From Akkermansia muciniphila (GTDB lineage Bacteria > Verrucomicrobiota > Verrucomicrobiia > Limisphaerales > UBA9464): 35,781 nt of DNA. The notes beneath the pieces are model-generated. The model saw nothing but the letters and a program-made list of their open reading frames with translations, did no database searches and had not been told where the DNA came from. The translations under genes and the position numbers were made by a program. This document shows positions 23,849-32,199 of this stretch, in pieces. The DNA lies in assembly GCA_945898055.1 (NCBI GenBank), contig CAMDGV010000044.1:1-35781 (forward strand). Direction: 5' to 3'. Numbering within the stretch: the stretch's first letter is position 1; each line of letters opens with the position of its first letter.

Positions 23849-26116
23849 ATGAATTCTACCCCGCACTCTTGGAGCTTCTTTCGTGCAGGCGGCTTTGATC
23901 AGGTCAAAATTGAAACCGGCGCAGATCTCCTAAATCTGCCCCAGTTAGATCAAAAGCTCTGGGTCGCCTTGGCATGTCCCACAACCGGCATCGAATTCGA
24001 TCCCAAGACTTCAGCCTTAATTGATACCGACAACGACCGTCGCATCCGAGCCAAAGAATTAACCGCAGCGATTACTTGGGCAGGATCGATGTTGCGGAAT
24101 GCAGATGACCTGGTGAAAGGAGTCGATGGGGTCGCTCTTGATGCCATCAATGACAGCGTACCGGAAGGGCGACAGATTCTCGCCTCCGCGCGGGTTATTC
24201 TCGCTAATCTGGGCAAAAAAGAGTCGGCCGTTTTTACGGTCGCAGATGCCACCGCCGCCGCTAGTAGTTTTGCGACGACCGTGTTCAATGGTGACGGCAT
24301 TATTATCCCAGAATCGGCGTCGGATCCAGCCCTTCAGACGATCATTCGAGAGATCATAACGGCAGTGGGATCAGTGGTTGATCGGAGCGGTAAACCCGGC
24401 ATTGACACGGTTAAGGTGGAGGCGTTCTTTGCAGAACTAGCGGCTTTTAACGGTTGGACGACTCTTTCTGAAATTGATCCTGATCGTATTTTGCCGGCAG
24501 GCCCTGATACCGCTCGAGCGAGTGCCGCGATCCGTGCGGTCAAAATTAAAGTCGATGATTTTTTCGGACGCTGTCGACTCGCTGCCTATGATCCTCGGAC
24601 AGCTCTCTTGCTAAATCGTAAAGAAGAAGAATACCTCCCCATCGCCGTCCGTGACCTCAGCATTACTGCTACCGAAATCGCTGGCTTTCCCTTGGCCCAT
24701 ATCGCCGCCGGTCGATCTCTTCCGCTCACCGCAGGTATCAATCCAGCACATGCGAAAGCAATGACTGACTTTGTCCATCATGCCTTGAGGCCACTTTTAA
24801 AGGATAGCTTGGAGCTTTCCGAAGCGGATTGGGCGACGGTTCAGGCGAAAATTGCGCCCTTTGATGCTTGGCACGGAGCGAAATTGGGAATCTCTGTCGA
24901 AAAATTAGGAATTGCCCGGATTCGTGACCTCCTCGCGTGCGGCGCTCGGCAAGCAATTATTGAGCTGATTGCCAAGGACAAGACATTAGAACCGGAGGCG
25001 ACGGGGGTGGCTAATGTTGAGAAATTGGTTCGTTTCCACCGAGATCTGATCTTGTTGGTGAAGAACTTCGTTAACTTTAAAGATCTCTACGACGGTGGTT
25101 CTTCTGCCATCTTTCAAGCGGGCACTCTCTACCTTGATCAACGTTCATGTACCTTGTGTATTTCGGTGGAAGATCCGGGTAAACACGCTGCCATGGCTGG
25201 ACTTGCTGGGGCCTATCTCGCTTATGTCGACTGCGTCCGTAAGGGGACCAATGAGAAAAAAAGTATTGTCGCCATTTTTTCTCAAGGCGACGACGACAAC
25301 CTCATGGTGGGTCGTAATGGCATTTTCTACGATCGCATAGGAAACGATTTTGATGCCACGATTACTAAGATTATTTCCAATCCAATTAGTCTTCGTCAGG
25401 CCTTTTGGTTACCCTACAAAAAATTTGTGCGGGTGATTGAAGAGCAAGTGGCTAAGAGGGCCGCCGCCGCCGATGCCGATGCAACATCTAAACTTTCTGG
25501 TGCGGCAACTAATGCGGCGAATCTGGATAAACTGAAGACGGCGGATAAGAAGGTTGATATCGGCACTGTGGCCGCCTTGGGCGTTGCCTTTGGTGCACTT
25601 GGCACCTTCTTAACCGGGATCGCCAGCGGTGCCATGGAAGTCGTTGGCCTGGGTCCCTTCGCTGTCATCGGATCTATTCTTGGATTAATGACGCTCATCT
25701 CAGGCCCGTCTATGATTCTCGCTTATATTAAACTGCGGAAGCGCAACTTGGGACCCATCCTCGATGCCAATGGTTGGGCAGTTAACGCGAAAGCTAAAAT
25801 CAATGTTCCCTTCGGAACAAGTATGACTGAAATAGCTAAACTTCCTCTGGGTGCTACCCGTGATTTGGTCGATCCGTTTGCCGAAAAGAAGAGTCAGTCG
25901 CCCAAGATTATTGCACTGCTATTAGCCGTTTACACTGTCTATAAGATCCTTTGGATTGGGGGTTATGTGTTTGATTGGACGGGCGGACGCTATGGCCTAT
26001 CGAAGCCCAAACTGACGATCGTTCAGCCAGCCAGCTTGGGCGCTTCTTTGCTGACAGTAACCAATACCTCTCTCCCCGGGTCAGTGGGACCGACCACGGG
26101 TGCGGTATCAAAATAA
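23849..26116 (+). CDS. Uncharacterised large membrane protein with EF-hand loop
   Basis: I do not know a named family. The 755-residue product starts HSWSFFRAGGFDQVKIET, then QLDQKLWVALACP, and a classical EF-hand loop D59-T-D-N-D-R-R-I-R-A-K-E70. A second, weaker Asp/Gly-rich loop (NGDGIIIPE) occurs around residue 150. The middle (about 200-560) is mixed alpha/beta without a recognised fold and includes a segment with LYLDQRSCTLCISVED. An Ala/Asp/Lys-rich region leads to hydrophobic helices at about 572-597, 605-630 and 686-708; between the last two lies RNLGPILDANGWAVNAKAKINVPFG, which looks strongly constrained. There is no signal peptide, so the large N-terminal part is probably cytoplasmic and the C-terminus anchors it. 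From memory, proteins with the same opening and EF loop exist in other Verrucomicrobia and proteobacteria. Confidence 0.75.
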   Translation: MNSTPHSWSFFRAGGFDQVKIETGADLLNLPQLDQKLWVALACPTTGIEFDPKTSALIDTDNDRRIRAKELTAAITWAGSMLRNADDLVKGVDGVALDAINDSVPEGRQILASARVILANLGKKESAVFTVADATAAASSFATTVFNGDGIIIPESASDPALQTIIREIITAVGSVVDRSGKPGIDTVKVEAFFAELAAFNGWTTLSEIDPDRILPAGPDTARASAAIRAVKIKVDDFFGRCRLAAYDPRTALLLNRKEEEYLPIAVRDLSITATEIAGFPLAHIAAGRSLPLTAGINPAHAKAMTDFVHHALRPLLKDSLELSEADWATVQAKIAPFDAWHGAKLGISVEKLGIARIRDLLACGARQAIIELIAKDKTLEPEATGVANVEKLVRFHRDLILLVKNFVNFKDLYDGGSSAIFQAGTLYLDQRSCTLCISVEDPGKHAAMAGLAGAYLAYVDCVRKGTNEKKSIVAIFSQGDDDNLMVGRNGIFYDRIGNDFDATITKIISNPISLRQAFWLPYKKFVRVIEEQVAKRAAAADADATSKLSGAATNAANLDKLKTADKKVDIGTVAALGVAFGALGTFLTGIASGAMEVVGLGPFAVIGSILGLMTLISGPSMILAYIKLRKRNLGPILDANGWAVNAKAKINVPFGTSMTEIAKLPLGATRDLVDPFAEKKSQSPKIIALLLAVYTVYKILWIGGYVFDWTGGRYGLSKPKLTIVQPASLGASLLTVTNTSLPGSVGPTTGAVSK

Positions 26117-26211
26117 GGCGTTTGAATCCTAGCTGAGCTCACTCTGGGTGCGCTAAGCCTTTTTCTTCTGTGCCTTGAATCTTGTCGCCGCCACCTCATG
26201 ATTGCTGGCCA

Positions 26212-27975
26212 ATGAAACAGTTTGCCTTGGCCGCTCTCTTTGCCTTAGCCGGATGTCACGGATCCGGCGGGTCGAAGGAGTCTAAATCGGCTGAATTTGA
26301 CCACCTAGCCAACGACTTTATCGCCTCCCATTACGCTGCTCGCCCTCTCGAGGCAGTTGCTTTGGGCCTGCATGAGCACGATGGCCGATTTCTGGTCCCT
26401 GATCGGCAGTTTTTCCAATCAGAAATAACTCGGCTGAACACCGCTTCTCAGAAGTTTAACAGCCTTCAAACCAAGCGTCTTTCCCCTGATCAACAGCGCG
26501 AACTCAAGGTCCTCCAATCGACTGTCGCCACCGCCCGATGGACTCTTGATTCTATTCAAACTCCAAGCCGTAATCCGATGTATTATGCCAGCGCATTGGA
26601 CGTCAGTGTTTATCTGAAACGCGACTTTGTCCCGCTCCGAGACCGCGTCCGAATGATCACCTCGGTCCTGTCCAAAGCACCTGAGGTCTTTGCTGCAGCA
26701 CGGCAAACTCTTTTGCCCGATTTGGCGCTCCCTCTGGTCGAGACCGCGATAGAAATTACCGAAGGCACTGCAGGCTTCTTGGAAAAAGACGTCGCAGCAG
26801 AGGTGGCTAAGTCAGGGGATTTAGCGGCGGCCGAGGAGTACACCAGGGTCGCTGGTCGCGCCGTGACTGAGTTACGTGCTTATGCCGACTGGTTGCGGAA
26901 GACGCGTTTACCGACGGCCCATCCTCGTTTTGCCATTGGAACCCTGGCTTATGCTGAGATGCTTCGTACCGAACTGATTGACCTCTCGCCCACTGAAGTT
27001 CTTGCGATCGGTCTAACTGAACTTCGCATTGAACAGGCTCGTTTCATCGCCGCCGCACGCCTCATTGATCCCACTCGGACGGCGGCAGAAGTGTTCAAAG
27101 AAGTGCAACAGGATCATCCCACCGAGCAGTCTCTTTTGCCGGATACCCGACGCGGACTTGAAACGATCCGAGCCTTTGTTTTAGAACGAGATTTACTGAC
27201 GATTCCCAGTGAAGTCCGTGCGCGGGTTGAGGCGACCCTTCCGCCCTTTCGAGCAACGTCATTTGCCTCGATGGACACGCCAGGTCCATTTGAGCGCAAA
27301 GCCACCGAGGCCTACTATTATGTGACCCCACCAGAACCCGAATGGCCGCAGTCGCAGAAGGAGGAATGGTTGACGGCCTATAATTATTACACCACCGATG
27401 TGGTCAGCATCCACGAGACGTACCCCGGACATTATGTGCAGTTTTTGGCACTGAACGCCTCGACTATCGGGCCAGTTGGTAAAGTTTTTGTCAGCTACGC
27501 GTTCGCTGAAGGCTGGGCTCATTATACCGAACAACTGCTGATCGAAGCCGGATTTGGTGGACCTAAAGCAGCGGAAAAAGCCACGATTCAAGAGCAAGTG
27601 CGTGGAGCGAAATATCGCCTAGCTCAATCGAGCGAAGCTCTCCTTCGTCTCTGCCGTTTGTGTTGTTCGGTTAAATTGCATTGCGAGAAAATGACCGTCG
27701 ATGAAGCCACTCGTTTCTTTATGGAAAATTCATTTTATGAAATGCGCCCAGCTCAGAGTGAAGCCCTCCGTGGCACCTACGATCCGGGTTATTGTTTTTA
27801 CACCCTCGGTAAATTGCAGATCCTTAAGCTCCGCAAGGATGTGCGCGAGCAGGAGGGGGCTTCATTTAGTTTGAAACGATTTCACGATAATCTCCTCGCC
27901 CACGGCGCACCGCCAATTCGTGTGCTGCGTGAGATTTTGCTCAAAAATCCGGCGTCTTGGCCTCAGGTTCTCTAA
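26212..27975 (+). CDS. DUF885 family metallopeptidase-like lipoprotein
   Basis: From the ATG at 26212 the protein has 587 residues and a lipoprotein signal ending in LAGC (Cys15); the longer frame from the TTG at 26182 would only add ten residues before this signal. The DUF885 hallmarks are present: the zinc-type motif H401-E-T-Y-P-G-H407 and the downstream E433 in FAEGWAHYTEQL, plus MRPAQSEALRGTYDPGY near the C-terminus. The family is related to M2/M3-type gluzincin peptidases, and a periplasmic peptidase role is expected, though substrates are not known. Length is typical (550-600). The GlcF-like gene begins 28 nt downstream, implying co-transcription. Confidence 0.9.
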   Translation: MKQFALAALFALAGCHGSGGSKESKSAEFDHLANDFIASHYAARPLEAVALGLHEHDGRFLVPDRQFFQSEITRLNTASQKFNSLQTKRLSPDQQRELKVLQSTVATARWTLDSIQTPSRNPMYYASALDVSVYLKRDFVPLRDRVRMITSVLSKAPEVFAAARQTLLPDLALPLVETAIEITEGTAGFLEKDVAAEVAKSGDLAAAEEYTRVAGRAVTELRAYADWLRKTRLPTAHPRFAIGTLAYAEMLRTELIDLSPTEVLAIGLTELRIEQARFIAAARLIDPTRTAAEVFKEVQQDHPTEQSLLPDTRRGLETIRAFVLERDLLTIPSEVRARVEATLPPFRATSFASMDTPGPFERKATEAYYYVTPPEPEWPQSQKEEWLTAYNYYTTDVVSIHETYPGHYVQFLALNASTIGPVGKVFVSYAFAEGWAHYTEQLLIEAGFGGPKAAEKATIQEQVRGAKYRLAQSSEALLRLCRLCCSVKLHCEKMTVDEATRFFMENSFYEMRPAQSEALRGTYDPGYCFYTLGKLQILKLRKDVREQEGASFSLKRFHDNLLAHGAPPIRVLREILLKNPASWPQVL

Positions 27976-28003
27976 GCATAGCCTATCAAATTTTCCTAAA
28001 ATC

Positions 28004-29308
28004 GTGCCCAAACCTGTCTCCCATCTTAAGGCTCTCGACTACTCCATTGTTCAACAGTGTATCCACTGTGGGCTCTGTCTACCTACCTGCCCTACCTACG
28101 ACGCCACTAAGCTCGAACGGAACTCGCCGCGTGGTCGTATCGCCTTGATGCGCGCTATTACCGACGATCGATTGGAACCTACGCGAACCTTTGCTGAAGA
28201 GATGTATTTTTGTCTCGGCTGCCTCGCCTGCATGACCGCCTGTCCGGCTGGCGTCAATTATGCTGAACTTTTTGAACGCGCACGGGCTGAGGCCGAGGCT
28301 TCTGGGGTCCTAGCCTCGCCCCGCAGATCTGCCATTCGCGCCTTCACCCTCGGGTGGTTGTTCACCGATCTTAATCGACTCAAATTGTTGGGAAACCTTC
28401 TGCGCCTTTGGCAAGAACTTGGGCTACAGGCCGCCGTTCGCAGCAGCGGTCTTCTGAGAATTCTTCCGGCACGCTTGGCCGAACTGGAAGCAATGACCCC
28501 AGAGGTGCAACCGGCTTTCTCAGAAGATATGATTTCCCCAGTGACTCCACCGGTCGGCCAGCGCCGTTACCGGGTCGCGGTACTGACCGGTTGTGCTCAA
28601 GATCTTCTCTTCAGCGATGTGAATCGAGATACGGTCGAAGTTTTGGCGCAGAACGGATGTGAGGTCATCACCCCATCGGATCAACACTGCTGCGGTTCTT
28701 TACACGCTCACAATGGCGAATGGACCTTGGCCCAAGAATTGGCCCGTCGAAATATTGATCAGTTTCCGCCGGCACAATTCGATGCCATCATTACCAATGC
28801 GGGCGGATGTGGATCTCATTTAAAACACTATGCCACGTTGCTAGCCGATGATCCAAAGTATTTGGTTCGGGCCCAACTTTGGGATCGCCGGGTAAAAGAT
28901 ATTCACGAATGGCTAGAGCTGATCGGGGTAGTACCGCCGGCTTCCACGGGTGCACCGGTTCAGAAGATTACCTATCACGATTCCTGTCATTTGTGTCATG
29001 GACAGAAGGTGGTGAGCCAACCGCGACGGCTCTTAAAATCATTGCCGGGAGTGACGCTCGTCGAACTCCCTGAAGCCTCTTGGTGTTGCGGGAGTGCGGG
29101 AATTTATAACCTTACCCAGCCAGAAATGTCCGCACAACTCTTGGAACGGAAAGTGAACCACATTGCATCAACTGGGGCAAACGTGGTTGCCACGGGTAAT
29201 CCGGGCTGTCTCTTGCAGGTGGCCAATGGATGTCGTCAACGAGGCCTTAAGATTCGCACAGTCCATCCGGTGAGTTTACTGGCCGAAGCCTATCGTCGGG
29301 TCGGGTAA
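28004..29308 (+). CDS. glcF: Glycolate oxidase iron-sulfur subunit (GlcF-like)
   Basis: About 434 residues from the GTG at 28004. Two ferredoxin-type clusters are encoded near the N-terminus: C19-I-H-C22-G-L-C25-x3-C29-P, and a second set in FCLGCLACMTACPAG (about 71-85). Two CCG domains follow, with QHCCGSLHAHNG near 230 and SWCCGSAGIYNLTQ near 360. This is the layout of GlcF, the membrane-peripheral subunit that passes electrons from a GlcD/GlcE flavin dehydrogenase to quinone during oxidation of glycolate or other 2-hydroxy acids. No glcD or glcE lies in the window, so the partner must be elsewhere. A longer frame beginning at 27920 overlaps the DUF885 gene and was rejected. Confidence 0.9.
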   Translation: MPKPVSHLKALDYSIVQQCIHCGLCLPTCPTYDATKLERNSPRGRIALMRAITDDRLEPTRTFAEEMYFCLGCLACMTACPAGVNYAELFERARAEAEASGVLASPRRSAIRAFTLGWLFTDLNRLKLLGNLLRLWQELGLQAAVRSSGLLRILPARLAELEAMTPEVQPAFSEDMISPVTPPVGQRRYRVAVLTGCAQDLLFSDVNRDTVEVLAQNGCEVITPSDQHCCGSLHAHNGEWTLAQELARRNIDQFPPAQFDAIITNAGGCGSHLKHYATLLADDPKYLVRAQLWDRRVKDIHEWLELIGVVPPASTGAPVQKITYHDSCHLCHGQKVVSQPRRLLKSLPGVTLVELPEASWCCGSAGIYNLTQPEMSAQLLERKVNHIASTGANVVATGNPGCLLQVANGCRQRGLKIRTVHPVSLLAEAYRRVG

Positions 29309-29403
29309 GTCTAGCGGGCCCCATCCCCCCCTCAGCACACCCCATTTAGAAAAACTGCCCCACCAAAGGGCCCCGGTGGTCGATCCGGTTAATTCAGTCC
29401 CGT

Positions 29404-29562
29404 TGGCTGTGAGTAAACTCACAGTCGGTTAAAGAAAAGTAGCACCGCACCAATACCACCAACGCTCCACAGCGATGGATAAAGCCAGAATCCACTGGAA
29501 CGTAACCCGCGTGAAATCGAGGTAGGCTAACCCATAAATTTGACCTTCCGTTTCGGAGTCCC
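29404..29562 (-). pseudogene. Possible decayed C-terminus of a membrane transporter
   Basis: Downstream of the PQQ-like gene on the minus strand one frame reads DSETEGQIYGLAYLDFTRVT (about 29558-29499). A second frame, one base off, continues SSGFWLYPSLWSVGGIGAVLLFFNRL before a TGA at about 29418-29420. Joined by one frameshift these give a short soluble loop and a final hydrophobic helix, as at the end of a major facilitator (nucleoside-permease-like) protein. No frame is open across the region and no start exists. The match is by eye and the fragment is short. Confidence 0.3.
29405..29426. terminator. Hairpin downstream of converging genes, possible terminator
   Basis: GGCTGTGAG-TAAA-CTCACAGTC forms a stem of 7 perfect pairs extended by one G-T and one G-C pair, with a 4-nt loop. 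It lies between the GlcF-like gene and the converging PQQ-like gene. No T-tract follows on either strand, so factor-independent termination is doubtful. Confidence 0.4.
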
Positions 29563-29565
29563 GAT

Positions 29566-31119
29566 TTAATGGACAACTAAACGAAAACAGGCGGCTTCTC
29601 GATCGCTGCGGGCCAAGACTAGGTCACCGGCTAAAGCAATCGGATTCCATGTCTTGCCCTTAAACGCCCGATAACGACCCAGTTCCCCACTGCCAGCGGT
29701 GGTCGGGCGCATCAAAATCATCTCCCCGTTTTCAGCCATCAATAGATAAAGGTCGTTTATCCAAACCCCTTGGCCATGACCATAACGGCCTTCTTTCCAC
29801 TTCTGGGATCCATCCCGAATATCAAGACAAGCCAAAATCCCATCATCGAGCCCGTAGACATAGCCGTCGTGCAAAACCGGATTGGAAAATTTTGCTTTAA
29901 GACGTTTCGATACCCAGACGGACTTCGGCCCCAAAACCCCGCTCGAATCGGGCTGAATCTCAAAAAGTTCAGCTCCCACCCCGTACCCCGCTGTCACAAG
30001 AAATCGATTAGAAGAAACAACAATGGGATTTGCCACAAGCGGAAAGCCTGTCCCCCATGTTCGCTTCCAAAGTTGGGCCCCAGTCAAGGGATTGTGCGCA
30101 GCGATTTCATGGTGATTAACCACTAAAATCTGCTCTTGCCCGGCCAGAGTCACCAACGAAGGGGAGGCATAATCAATCGCCCCAGACCCGCCCGCACCAA
30201 TGAGTTCTCCGGTGCCGACGTCGAAGATCAGCAGGGATTGATTGTTTCGCCCACCGGCACCGACATAAACACGACCCTTAGCGACTAACGGTGACCCCGA
30301 AACCCCCCATTCAGGCACCGAGGCACCGGTGAGACTTACCACGTTGGTTCCCCAAAGACGCCGTCCCGTGGATAAGTCTAAGCACTGCAGCCAACCATTG
30401 GAACCGAGGGTCAAGACACGTCCATCGGCAACGGTAGGGGTACTGCGCGGTCCCTCGCCGCCGATGGGATTAGCGTAGCGACCCGAGTTCGTTGCGGTCC
30501 AAAGCAGGGCGCCAGTTAGAGCTTGGAAACAAAGCACCTGTTCCTCCGCGCCATTTTGTTCCAAAGTCAAGGCTCGGTCGCCCACCACAGCGAAGCCAGA
30601 CCACGCGGCTCCAACGGGTTTCCTCCATAATTCCACCGGGGGATTGCGGCCCCAATCTGAATCCAGACTGGGTCCAGTGAGAATACCGGTTCGGTTAGGA
30701 CCCAAGAAGTGTGGATACTCTCCGGGCACCCGTCGGAGGGCCTGATTTGCCGTCCCAGCAGTAGCTCGCACAGAGCTCGACCTAAATTTTTCAGCCCCCT
30801 TAAATTCGATAATTGGAATGAGATCACCCGTAACGCCGTGGATTCTGAGCGTTGCGAAGCCACCGCCGACGAGGAGAACCAGACCGAGCAGAGAAAGAAG
30901 ACGAACTTTGGTGGAAGCTCGCGAAAAGAAGAGCCACCAAAAAATGAGGAGCAAAAGAGCCCCAGCACCGATGGGGAGTGAAATAAGGTTACGCCGTTGA
31001 AAAGGAAATTCGGAGAGCGATTGAACAACAAGAATAGCGATCGTCGCCACGCTCAGAATGAGTAAACAAGGCCACCAACGAAGAGGACGCTTAGACTGCT
31101 TTGCTGACGTATTGCTCAT
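29566..31119 (-). CDS. Membrane-anchored PQQ-like beta-propeller protein
   Basis: The 517-residue protein begins with three hydrophobic helices (about 15-35, 45-66 and 73-90) and continues into an exported propeller domain. Blade motifs of the PQQ-like type are visible: VLCFQALTGALLWTA, CLDLSTGRRLWGTN, LLIFDVGTGELIGA, IAAHNPLTGAQLWKR and CLDIRDGSQKWKEG. No PQQ-dehydrogenase catalytic residues were recognised. The blade sequence GPRSTPTVADGRVLTLG resembles GPRCAPLIAEDRVITFG in the 13269-14621 protein, so the two are probably paralogues, one secreted and one anchored. The start ATG at 31119 lies before the basic stretch that precedes the first helix. It is divergent from the epimerase gene by about 155 bp. 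The function is unknown. Confidence 0.83.
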   Translation of the reverse strand: MSNTSAKQSKRPLRWWPCLLILSVATIAILVVQSLSEFPFQRRNLISLPIGAGALLLLIFWWLFFSRASTKVRLLSLLGLVLLVGGGFATLRIHGVTGDLIPIIEFKGAEKFRSSSVRATAGTANQALRRVPGEYPHFLGPNRTGILTGPSLDSDWGRNPPVELWRKPVGAAWSGFAVVGDRALTLEQNGAEEQVLCFQALTGALLWTATNSGRYANPIGGEGPRSTPTVADGRVLTLGSNGWLQCLDLSTGRRLWGTNVVSLTGASVPEWGVSGSPLVAKGRVYVGAGGRNNQSLLIFDVGTGELIGAGGSGAIDYASPSLVTLAGQEQILVVNHHEIAAHNPLTGAQLWKRTWGTGFPLVANPIVVSSNRFLVTAGYGVGAELFEIQPDSSGVLGPKSVWVSKRLKAKFSNPVLHDGYVYGLDDGILACLDIRDGSQKWKEGRYGHGQGVWINDLYLLMAENGEMILMRPTTAGSGELGRYRAFKGKTWNPIALAGDLVLARSDREAACFRLVVH

Positions 31120-31274
31120 CTAGAACGGAACTGTCGCTGCACCCTTCCCAGAGGCAAGCCTCGAGCTAGATCTTGGATCCCTTTTCTCCGAAGACAAAAA
31201 GTGGGCGGCAGCTAATTCCACTGTGCTCAACGGTTGAATTCCGATTTTACATCCGTACACTCACGGCACCTACC

Positions 31275-32126
31275 ATGAGATTTGGAATCAACACTTTCCT
31301 GTTCACCTCCCCGTTTACCACTGACTCAATCAAACTGTTTCCCAAGTTTAAGAAATGGGGATTTCAAACGATTGAGATTCCAGTTGAGGCCCCCGAGCAC
31401 ATTAACCCAGCTCAGGTGAAGGCTGCGGCCGACAAAAACGGCTTAGTGGTCGGTAGCATCTGTGCTTGCATGGGGCCAGGCCGCGACTTTCGCGGCACTC
31501 CCGAAGAACAACAGACTGCCACAACCTACATCACTGCCTTGATTGACCAAGCGGTCGTCCTCGGCTGCCCATCCATCATTGGCCCAATTTATTCGGTGGT
31601 GGGTCGGACGGGTGCCCATACCGACGCTGAGCGTAAACAACAGTTTGCCGAGGTCGTTAAACACCTGAAACCCTTAGCCAAGTACGCCGAAGCCAAGGGC
31701 ATAACCCTCTGTATTGAACCTCTTAATCGTTTTGAGACCGATTTCCTCAATACCTGCGACCAAGGACTCAAACTGGTCAAAGCCGTGAAGTCTAAAGCCG
31801 TGAAACTGCATCTCGATACGTTCCATATGAATATCGAGGAGAAAAATCAGGGCGAAGCTATCCGCAAGGCGGGTCCGTATCTCGCCCATTTCCACGCTTG
31901 CGGCACCGACCGCGGGACCCCAGGTAATGATTCACTCGATTGGAAGCCCATTGTCGCGGCACTTAAGGCGATTAAATATCAGGGAGATGTGGTCATCGAG
32001 AGTTTTACTACCGATGTCAAAGTCATCGCGCGCGCCGCCGCTATTTGGCGTCGGATGGAACCTACCCGAGATGAAATCGCGGTCAAAGGATTACAAAATC
32101 TGCATCGCATCTTCGGAAAGAAGTAG
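31275..32126 (+). CDS. D-psicose/D-tagatose 3-epimerase-like sugar isomerase
   Basis: The 283-residue TIM-barrel protein (AP endonuclease family 2 fold) starts at the ATG at 31275, where homologues begin M-x-(F/Y)-G-I-N-T. The metal ligands of the Agrobacterium psicose 3-epimerase (Glu150, Asp183, His209, Glu244) line up with Glu148 (CIEPLNRFETDFLNT), Asp181 (HLDTFHMN), His207 (FHACGTDRG) and Glu242 (VIESF), with a constant offset of two. The second-shell His184 and Arg213 are also present. It should epimerise ketohexoses at C3 using Mn2+ or a similar metal, in the cytoplasm; an isomerase of keto-sugars or inososes is an alternative. It lies 73 nt before the oxidase/hydrolase fusion gene, probably in one transcript, which hints at a 3-ketosugar role. 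Confidence 0.9.
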   Translation: MRFGINTFLFTSPFTTDSIKLFPKFKKWGFQTIEIPVEAPEHINPAQVKAAADKNGLVVGSICACMGPGRDFRGTPEEQQTATTYITALIDQAVVLGCPSIIGPIYSVVGRTGAHTDAERKQQFAEVVKHLKPLAKYAEAKGITLCIEPLNRFETDFLNTCDQGLKLVKAVKSKAVKLHLDTFHMNIEEKNQGEAIRKAGPYLAHFHACGTDRGTPGNDSLDWKPIVAALKAIKYQGDVVIESFTTDVKVIARAAAIWRRMEPTRDEIAVKGLQNLHRIFGKK

Positions 32127-32199
32127 TCTCTTTTTATTAGAGATTCTACCTGTCCTCAAAAAAATTAATCCCGAACACTTTGAAGAACTCTTCCCTCCC

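Noticed and set aside
26182-26211. TTG start of the DUF885 frame
   Set aside because: It would place ten residues before a clear lipoprotein signal peptide.
27920-28003. Upstream part of the GlcF-like frame
   Set aside because: It overlaps the DUF885 gene and adds residues foreign to GlcF; the GTG at 28004 fits.
29394-29576. 60-residue frame on the minus strand after the PQQ-like gene
   Set aside because: It overlaps the end of the PQQ-like gene and is cysteine-rich without a motif; the other two frames there look more like a decayed protein.
31173-31274. Upstream 34 residues of the epimerase frame
   Set aside because: Homologues begin at the MRFGINT stretch; the extension looks non-coding.
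31927-32199. First 91 residues of the frame containing the DUF1080 fusion
   Set aside because: They overlap the epimerase gene in another frame, and the true signal peptide begins at 32200.
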